A DNA stretch of 64,000 nucleotides from Ephemerocybe angulata (taxonomy: Eukaryota > Basidiomycota > Agaricomycetes > Agaricales > Psathyrellaceae): contig JAACJK010000222.1 in NCBI GenBank assembly GCA_013368325.1, forward strand, positions 434,001-498,000. Direction: 5' to 3'. Made by a program: the position numbers and the translations under genes. Under the pieces are notes generated by a model, which made no database searches, had not been told where the DNA came from, and saw only the letters and a list, made by a program, of their open reading frames with translations. Within the stretch, counting starts at the first letter, position 1, and every line of letters begins with the position of its first letter. Shown piece by piece: positions 56,297 to 64,000 of this stretch.

Positions 56297-58135
56297 ATGC
56301 TAGCATCTTTCTTTGCCTTCGCGACGCCAGTGCTTCGCAACCTCGTTGTTCGGACGCTTATTCACGTACTGCGATGGGTTTATACCCCGCTCGACGATCT
56401 TCTCAAGCGCTTAGGCAAATCCCCTGGAGTCCCCATTCCCAATCCGACTTCGTCGTACTGGGCCCAACCAGCATCACCTCTCGCGCAGCGCAACTCTGAC
56501 CCCAGTGTCGCGCTCCCGGTTGAAGCCGATATTGTGATCATTGGGAGTGGGATTACCGGGACGTCCTTTGCCCGAGAGATTCTAGATCGCAGCGCCGGCA
56601 ATCACGTACAAGGAGAGCCTCTCCGCATCGTAATGCTCGAAGCAAGAGATGCGTGTTCTGGCGCGACAGCGAGGTGCGTCGGGCTCCTTCTTCCGCGGTT
56701 GGTTGTTAGAAGTCTCAAACCTTCTGTCTTCCTGTAGAAACGGTGGACATATTACGCCGGTCCTTTACCAAGATTACGTCGGATTGAAGGAGAAACATGG
56801 GAAGGACATGGCGGTGAAGATCATCCGATTTCGTCTATCTCACCTTACGCAACTGCTTGCTGTTGCAAAGGAGGAAAGCCTGCTGGACGATTCGCAGTGC
56901 CGACAAGTCGACTCGTTCGATGTGTTCCACGACAAGAACCTGTTCCGTCAGGCCAAATCATGGCTCCGTGAATATCAAGAGGACCTGCCCGAGGAGAGCG
57001 CCAATTATAAAGTGTACGAATCACCGGAACAGTTCGAGGCACGTCAGGTTCAGGAATATGACGATCAATCTCCTAATGATCTCCTCAGGCAATGCAGCTT
57101 TCAAAATCCACTGTTGGCTGTCTCTCCACACCTGCTGCCTCTGTTCACCCCTATCGTCTTGTGACAGGTGTGTTGGCGCGTCTTCTCAATTCTTATCAAA
57201 CCAAGTGAGCGACATATGGCCCCATCTCCGAGTATTCTATTGACGGAGATGTTCGCAGCTTCGAATTGTTCACGAATACTCCTTGCACCGACATCAAGGC
57301 GTCTGATAGTGATTTGGATCACTATGTAGTGGAAACACCGAGAGGCTGCATTCGTGCGCGGCATGTCGTGCACGCAACGAACGGATGGGCGTCGCACCTC
57401 CTGCCCGGGATGCGCGGAAAGATCTTCCCCGCACGGGGGGTCATGACTGCACAACTCCCTCGAGAAGGGCTAGGATGTGTGTCAAGCGCGTCCAGCGAGG
57501 AGTTGGAGGAACCGAAGCAGTTACCACCACCGCGTTCTTGGACTGGGACGCGTTCGTTCGTGTTCTATCCGGGGACCTCAGTTGGGGTGTACGATTACCT
57601 CACGCAGCAGTTACCATCAGGCAGTTGTGCGAGCTCCTCGTACCCCCCGCCGAATGGAGAGCTGATGCTGGGCGGCGGATTCTCGCATGCTGTAGTCGCT
57701 GATGTGGGCAATGCTAATGATAGCCAATGGAACCCAACGGTCAGCGACTACCTGCGCCAAGCTCTGGGGACCTATTTCTCCGTTAAGCGGAATGGGGAGA
57801 AGGAGGACCGAGAAGAGGTGAAGGCGACGTGGAGCGGAATCCTGGGCATCTCAGCGGACGAACAGCCCTGGGTGGGCCGCATACCACAGGGTGTCACGGG
57901 GAGAAGGGTGGTCGGACGGCAGACTGACGGATTGGCGCCGTCCGGGGAATGGATTGCGGCTGGATATACCGGCGAAGGAATGGTGCACGCGTGGATGAGC
58001 GGGAAGGCGCTTGCATCGATGGTGCTTGGGCAGGAGGGCGAAACCGAACCGTGGTTCCCCGAAGTATTTAGAGTAACTGAAGAACGATGGCGCAACGCGT
58101 CGTTTGAGGGATTTGTAGGGTCGTATATAGGATGA
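56297..58135 (+). CDS. FAD-dependent oxidoreductase (DAO fold)
   Basis: Predicted flavin amine/amino-acid-oxidase-type enzyme. The hydrophobic N-terminus (MLASFFAFATPVLRNLVVRT) may anchor it or target it to membranes. The dinucleotide motif DIVIIGSGITGTSFA is at about residues 78-92. ARDACSGATAR, spliced to NGGHITPVLYQDY, is the DAO flavin-contact region. GCIRARHVVHATNGWASHLL is the second Rossmann segment. The C-terminal half has FVFYPGTSVG, ELMLGGGFSH, IPQGVTGRRVV and AAGYTGEGMVHAWMSGKALA, the last being the FAD-binding end motif. Four exons joined by short introns, e.g. GCACGTCAG|gttcag with acceptor ctcag|GCAATGCAG. All frames join without stops. Substrate cannot be told. The stop is at 58133-58135. 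Confidence 0.83.
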
Positions 58136-58425
58136 AAGACGATAATAGGGGGCTCACGTGGGAGTGGAATTGGATATTTTGATTGTGGCTTCGTGATTGC
58201 AACAGATTTGGCTTTTCGTCGCTGTTGCCAGCATCCCCAAAACATTCACCGCCATTGTCGCTGGCGGCTGCTCGTCGACGCTCACAGCGACCACGATAGG
58301 ACGTCCAGGTTCGACGTCGCGGGCCCCCTGATCGTTGTCGGCACGTACGTGGCCGCGCGGACCTGCATCGCCATCACACTCATCTTTTCGCAGGCACGTA
58401 GCGCTCTGAGCCCGCCCTCCAGTCC

Positions 58426-61400
58426 ATGGCCGCAGTTCTCCCTGCGGACTGGCACATATCCAACCCCGACAAAGCCATGGAGCCCCCCAATTCCACCCGC
58501 CAGCAGCGCTCGTCCCCGGCGAACGACCATTCATCCCCCAACCCGTCCCAGAACATCCAGCAGCAGCAGCTCTTGTTGGCCCAGCAGCAGAACGCCCTGG
58601 CCCAGTCGCCGTACACTTTCCCAGCCCAGCAGCAGCAACAGGGCAGCTGGACCCCTTCGATAAACGCCACCCCTTTCTACCCGTCGTTCTACAACCCCCA
58701 GCTGCCGCAGCAACCGGGCCAGCCTTTCACGGGCCAGCTGCCGCCCCCCTCGGCCTACATCGACCAAGCCAATGCCCAGCTGGCCCAGTGGGCGTACCAG
58801 CAGATGATGTTCAATGCCCAGCACGGCTTCCCGGGCATGTCACCGCAGCACCATTCGCCTTCGCAACGGCCCGGCGGAGCTCTTCCTAGCCCAACCGACT
58901 ACTTTGCCCAGAGCCAGATGGCGTCCCCTTTCAACGGTTTCCCCAGCGGCACGCCGCCTCCCAACGCTCATCGAGGTGGCGCAGGCGACCACCAGGCCCA
59001 GCAGCCCGCCCCATACCCCGGCTTCCACCCTTATCGACGTCCCAACCGTCAACAATCCCACAATACCAATACCCCCGATGCAGGTGACTGGCGCTCAGCT
59101 CCGACGATCAATCACCCTCCCCATGCTCCCTACATGCGTCCAGATGCTTCAGGCTCAACCTCATCCGTAAACTCCAACGGCAGCCAACGCCAGAGGACGA
59201 ACAGCAACCAGAGCGGCCACAGCAGCCACAACGTACCCCCTCCCCAGGTCCCAGCCAATCGATCTCGAAGCAACACCGGCTCAAGTGCGACGTCGAATTC
59301 AGCCCGCAACACGCCTCCTCCCCCACCCGCATCGGGCTCCCCTAGCCCCAGCCAACGCTCCAATCCACACCATCGCAATGGATCCGCCTCTTCCTCCTCT
59401 TCGACCGCGACGGCTACTTCGACACGCGCCCCGGTCATCACACCGCCTCCGTCTACCGCCGCTGCTTCTCCTGCATCGACTTCACCATCCCCTTCCCCAT
59501 CGACCTCGTCCCCGGCCCCGCGTTTAACGCGTCCTTCGCCATTGTCACAAGGCAACTTTACGGCCTCTGAGAAGCGCATGTCTCGTGACGATAGTGATCT
59601 GGCAGCGATGATGCAGACCCAACCAAGCGCGATACCTTCTCGCAGTGGCGGTCTCAAGTCCCGGCTGAAACGCGCCCTGTCGTTCAACCCCGCGCAAGCT
59701 CTCAAAGAAGAGTCGGAGATGGAGCAAGACGATGATGCCTCGATCAAAGCTTCGGCTCTTAATGGTGGAGCAAGCTCTAGCAAGCTCAAGGGCAAGGCCC
59801 CGACTACTCCTACGGGGAGGGACCGTAGCATGTCGACCGCGGACTCGACGAGGAGCGCACCGCTGCCGGACGATGCCTCGTCCACTGCGACCGTTCAGAC
59901 GAAAAAGAAGGGCAGAGCAGCTTCTTTGTTCAACGCTCGCTTTAACGCCAGCACGGACAACATCTCACTCTCGTCGACTGTAAGCAGTGCTAGCGTGATG
60001 ATACGCAAGCTCGGATCGCTCGGTAATCTGGCGCGTCGGAACTCGTTGGCTGGGATCACGTCTCTGTTTAAGGACAAAGATAAGGATAAGGAGGGTGGAG
60101 AGGAGGGTAAGGGCAAGAAGAAGAAGGCGAAGAAGGGTGCCAAGGCGGAGGCGAGCGAGGCGAGTGTGTCGCACGTCACGGCAGAGCTGGACCGGGGCGG
60201 TGGAGGTGATTGGACTGTGGGTACTGATATGAACGGGCTGACGCCTGCTGCGAAGCTTGCGCGTCAGCATACGCTCAAGAGCAACGCGGAGGCTGCAGCA
60301 AGGGCGAAGGAGAAGGCGGAGAGGGCGGAGAAGGAGCGGGAGGCGTCGGCTGCCAGTGACGCCCTTGCCAAGGCGAATGCGAGTCGAGCTAATGGGGTGA
60401 ATGGCGCGGGTGTGCCGACATGGGACAAAAATACCTCGACGAGGAATGGTGCTGTGTCTCCGAGATCCGGGAGCGTCAAGATTGCAGAGGATGGGACACG
60501 GGTGTTGCAGGAGGATGACGAGGACGAGAGTGAGGATGGGCACTATGGATCGGCCCAGGGTCATCAGTACTATAATGCTGAGGGTTGGGAAGACGATGAA
60601 GATTGGGATGTCGAAGGTCAGGAACCTGAGGAGGATGTTACTATTCGACAGGGGTTGCAGAGAGCAAGTCTGGATGAGAATAACGACGTCGAGCCATGGG
60701 CTGTGGACATTAGAAGGAGCGTAGAGCGCACAAGACAACCAGCCAGAGGCATTCTAAAGTGTACGTATCTCATTCGCCCTTGTGGATTTCCGTTCTGACC
60801 TTTTCATTAGATGCTGGAACGTACGATCAGTCGTCCTATCTTAACAACAATAATGCACCCCAGCTACGGGCTCGCTCGAACTCATACGACTCCCCTGCTA
60901 GCCAGTCGGAGCTCGGACCCCTTGCACACATTCCTTCGCCAGATCCTGATCACATCGACGGGCTTCACCGGCATGGCTCGTGCTCTGCTAGCGGGCATGA
61001 GCATACTCCTGAATCCGCCCCCATTCTCCCATCCCTCCCCCCTCTTACTTTTGATTCGTCTTCATCACGGATTTCCATGTCATTCCTTGGGGGTTCCAAG
61101 GAAGCCAAGGATCTAAAGGACCTACCCGACCCGCCTGCCGCCCCCGCCGCCTCGAACCTGACCGCGAGTGCTTCCGAGACTAACAACAGGGCATCGGCCA
61201 TCTTCCAAAACCCCAGCTTCAACTCGTCCGCACCAGTCTTGTCCACAATTGGAGCATCCGCGCCCGCTCTGCCGCATCGTTCTGCGACCACGCCGCAGAA
61301 AAAGCTGACCTTCGCGACCAGCTTGGCGGTATACGACACGTTCTCACCAGCGATGTATGACCGACGTAGTGAACCGGCTACATGGAGCCGCCTCACGCCC

Positions 61401-61555
61401 GCTCTGGCTCAGAGGATAAAAGAGGAATTAAATTCCTACAAAATGGAAGAAATGGAAGTGCATGCCTCGAGTCGCATCCAGTACGTGTAGATCCGCTGCC
61501 TCCTCATCGTTCTGGTTAACTGATCGAATGTTCTAGCACCCAATTCTTCGTTTAA
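58426..61555 (+). CDS. Long disordered Gln/Ser/Pro-rich fungal protein with conserved C-terminal motif
   Basis: About 1000 residues in three exons. The N-terminal part is Gln/Pro-rich (IQQQQLLLAQQQNALAQ), then Ser/Thr/Pro low complexity. A more ordered basic stretch follows: SRLKRALSFNPAQALKEE and VMIRKLGSLGNLARRNSLAG, then ITSLFKDKDKDKEGG and an Ala/Lys/Glu helix. The C-terminus VYDTFSPAMYDRRSEPATWS and LTPALAQRIKEELNSYKMEE leads to MEVHASSRIHTQFFV. The last residues come from a short third exon: ATCCA|gtacgt, acceptor tctag|CACCCAATTC, stop TAA 61553-61555. The C-terminal block looks like a fungal conserved motif; I do not recognise a named function. An alternative start is the next ATG, at residue 17. 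Confidence 0.75.
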
Positions 61556-62573
61556 GCACCCTGTTAACGACCCTCTTTTTGGATTCGCTGTTCACGACCC
61601 CCTACTCCCAAGATTATCTCTCTCGAGCAATGCAAGCTGCCGTCAAAGCTGTTGTCTGATCTAACGTTCTCGCACAATATCCCTCATCACGCACATATCT
61701 TTTCTTCTCTCTTTCCTGGAACAGGGCAACATCTCTCGCCTTCCCCGCATCCCTTATATATGTATACCCTATACCTATACAAACACTGTCCCGTTTTTCT
61801 TCGTCTTCCACGACGGGCGTTGGCTAGTGATCCTCGTTTCAATCTTCTCGCTCTCTCTTACCCTTCCATATCTTACCCTTTTTTGTGTTCACCTCCTGGT
61901 GTGGTATGCTTGTCTTGTGCAGCAGGCATCCTGTGCTTACATATGCGCCTACTCTCTCTCTCTCTTATTCTTCTCTTTTTTTGCTGCAGTACCTCTATCA
62001 CACATATTATTAAAGGCATCTCTCACACGTTTGCAACTTGATTGGACGGACATTTGAATGCAATTTTTTTTTCTTTCTCCTGCACAAACCACATTCGTTT
62101 CTTCTCGTCGGTCGGTGCCTACTCGCTCTGCGCTCCTCCGCTCTTTTCTTTCGGCCGTTTGACCATTGAACAGCTGACCTTACCAGACACGCCTGCTTGC
62201 TTGCTCCTTCGCATTCCTCTCCTTATTCTCTCAGTCTTATTCCTTCTCATAGTCGCTGTTCTCGATATTGACACTGTTATCTCTCGCAGAGTGGTAGTTG
62301 TACGGAATTTATAGCCTCTTGTTTTGTCTTGCAGCTGCGGTTAGATCTAGTAACTTAATACATCCAGACTCTTTGCAAAATCCACCACATGTCTTTCCAG
62401 TTGAGGCTGAAGACAAGTGGGAACGAGGAAAGGATGTGTTTCGCCGGCGTCTCTAGAAGACGCCGGAGTTTGCCGGGCGGCCCGGGGGCAACAGCAGTCC
62501 GTGCACCGAGGGCACTGCATGCCTTTAGCTTTTGCCTTCACTTTCTACCTCACATTCCCCTGGTCCCGTTATA
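61556..62573. other. Intergenic region rich in pyrimidine tracts
   Basis: 3' flank of the disordered protein gene and promoter of the ArfGAP gene. Long CT-rich runs (e.g. 61940-61980 and 62060-62100) give spurious frames rich in Leu/Ser/Phe. No gene supported. Confidence 0.55.
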
Positions 62574-64000
62574 ATGTCGAAGCCAGACAGAGCAACTGTT
62601 GAAAGGAACTCCCGGACGCTCAGGGAGTTAGTTAAGCGTCCAGAGAACAAGGTCTGCTCTGATTGTAAGCGAAATGGTGAGTCTTGCCGTCCAGCTGGGC
62701 GAGGGTTGTGATTCGACTGGTCGATGGATGCTGATGATAGACTTTGCTTCGCTACTCTCAACTAGATCCTCGATGGGCCTCGTGGAATCTGTAGGTCGAT
62801 TCTTAGATCAGGGGTGGTGTAGAATGAGTTGCTGATGTGTCTATCTGTCTGCTTCTAGGGGCGTGTTCTTGTGCATTCGATGCTCTGGAATCCATCGGGG
62901 AATGGGCACCCATATTAGCAAAGTCAAGTCGGTGGACTTGGATGTCTGGACACCCGAGCAGATGGATGTGCGTATCATTGCTGTTATATCAGTTAAGAGG
63001 TGGCTTATAAGTTCGTCACTGTACAGTCGATCCAAAAGTGGGGAAACAAGCGCGCCAACTTGTACTGGGAAGCTCATCTGAAGCCAGGGCACGTTCCCCC
63101 CGAGCAGTGCGTTCTCTATTCTAGCCCATCCAGCATCGGAATCTGACTTGTAACCCATCTATCTGCCCCGCTCTACAGCAAAATGGAATCTTTCATCAGA
63201 TCCAAGTATGAATCACGACGCTGGGCAATGGAAGGCACCCCTCCCTCCGACCCGTCTACCTTAGAAGGCGGTTCTTCAGCTCCCGCCTACGAACAAGCAC
63301 CCGCAGGCCCCTCCCATCAGCAGCAACAGCTAGCCGCAGCAGCGCCCCCTCCCATCTCCACCCCGACCTCCTCGCGCGGCCCCACGACCCGCCAGCCCCA
63401 GGCCCGTCACCAGCTCCTCTCTTCCGCGTACACCAACCGTCCCGCTGCTGCTGCGCCCGCACCCGTCGCAGCGACCCCGGCCCCTCTCGCCCCTGTCGCC
63501 CCCGCGCCGCAAGCGCCCGCCGCCCCCGCCTCCGCGGCCCAAGATCTCTTCTCCCTGGACTTCCACACACCCTCGCCCTCGTCCACTCCAGCCCTGGGAT
63601 CACAGGGGCAGCAACCCAAGAAGGATGTGAAGAACGATATCATGGCATTGTTCTCCGCCGCCCCCGCATCCCAGCCCGCCTCTGCCGCGGCGTTCGGCTC
63701 GTTCCACTCCCCCTCGACTGCCGCATGGGGCGCCAGTGCTCCAGTGCAGCAGCAGGCTGTTCCGCCGCAAGCTGCCCAGTCGACGAGCATGATTGGGAGC
63801 GGCGGTGTTGGAGCGTGGGGAGCGAGCTCGGGCTGGGGCGCGCCGCAGGTGGCTCAACAGCCGACGTTCCAGTCGAACACTAGCAACAACGTCTGGGGCT
63901 CACCTGCGGCTGCTCCTGTACCTGCGCAGCAGGCGAGCTTTTTCAATACGAGCGATGTGTGGGGGTCGAGCTCGGCGGCGGCTCAGCCTGCTGCGAACCC
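62574..64000 (+). CDS. Arf GTPase-activating protein (AGE2/SMAP-like), 3' end beyond window
   Basis: Predicted to stimulate GTP hydrolysis on Arf and so control vesicle budding at Golgi/endosomes. The ArfGAP zinc finger is C-x2-C-x16-C-x2-[11 protein letters not shown] spliced to [19 protein letters not shown], then [18 protein letters not shown], which includes the catalytic Arg in [26 protein letters not shown] and [18 protein letters not shown] follow. The rest is Ala/Pro/Gln-rich with a KNDIMALF motif and repeated W-G segments ([16 protein letters not shown]), common in adaptor-binding tails. Four introns: AATG|gtgagt, AATCT|gtaggt, ATGGAT|gtgcgt and GAGCA|gtgcgt. The start ATG is at 62574 ([12 protein letters not shown]). 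The frame is still open at 64000. Confidence 0.92.

Noticed and set aside
61840..62050. Leu/Ser/Phe-rich frames resembling membrane segments
   Set aside because: They come from CT-rich promoter or UTR tracts, not from a protein-coding pattern.
63256..63857. Three Gly/Arg/Ala-rich minus frames at the right edge
   Set aside because: Shadows of the Ala/Pro-rich ArfGAP tail on the + strand.

Overview
The window looks like nuclear DNA of a filamentous basidiomycete, probably an Agaricomycete. Nearly every recognisable gene is split by short GT-AG introns of about 45-80 nt. Intergenic gaps are short, strands alternate, and the proteins are fungal versions of eukaryotic families. The call rests on gene structure and protein content, not on a species match. 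No rRNA, tRNA or CRISPR array was seen.

Layout: an AP-1-like bZIP factor (1984-3883, -) and ERF4, the Ras palmitoyltransferase cofactor (5055-6630, -). Next is a broken partial copy of the histone H3K79 methyltransferase DOT1 (7152-14345, +), split by a complete Ty1/copia element (7622-13527, -). The element has two 403-bp LTRs that read as identical, a 5-bp target duplication (GATCG) and an open 1590-codon gag-pol. Then come a chymotrypsin-fold serine protease (-), SRP68 (-) and GET3 (+) back to back, a C-terminal fragment of a large helicase (-), mitochondrial DNA polymerase gamma (+), and a giant UvrD/Rep-type helicase, here called HEL1 (29151-37450, +). After these lie SPC25 (-) and DBF2 (+) back to back, a MYND protein (-), a second giant helicase HEL2 (44047-52412, -), the complete DOT1 gene (53392-55566, -), an FAD oxidoreductase (+), a long disordered protein (+), and an ArfGAP that runs off the right edge (+).

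Functional grouping: SRP68 and GET3 serve two different routes to the ER and share a 121-bp intergenic region. SPC25 (kinetochore) and DBF2 (mitotic exit/septation kinase) share a 187-bp region with a perfect 14-bp inverted repeat built from ACGCG cores, which resemble MluI cell-cycle boxes.

The unusual part is duplication. DOT1 occurs as one complete and one truncated copy in opposite orientation. The UvrD-like helicase occurs as two full-length divergent paralogs in opposite orientation plus a C-terminal fragment. The order DOT1-HEL / HEL-DOT1 is mirror symmetric. The helicase family, with UvrD motifs in the middle of a roughly 2000-residue protein, is the best candidate here for a poorly described system; its function cannot be told from sequence alone. 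Exon boundaries below were inferred by eye from splice signals and family conservation.
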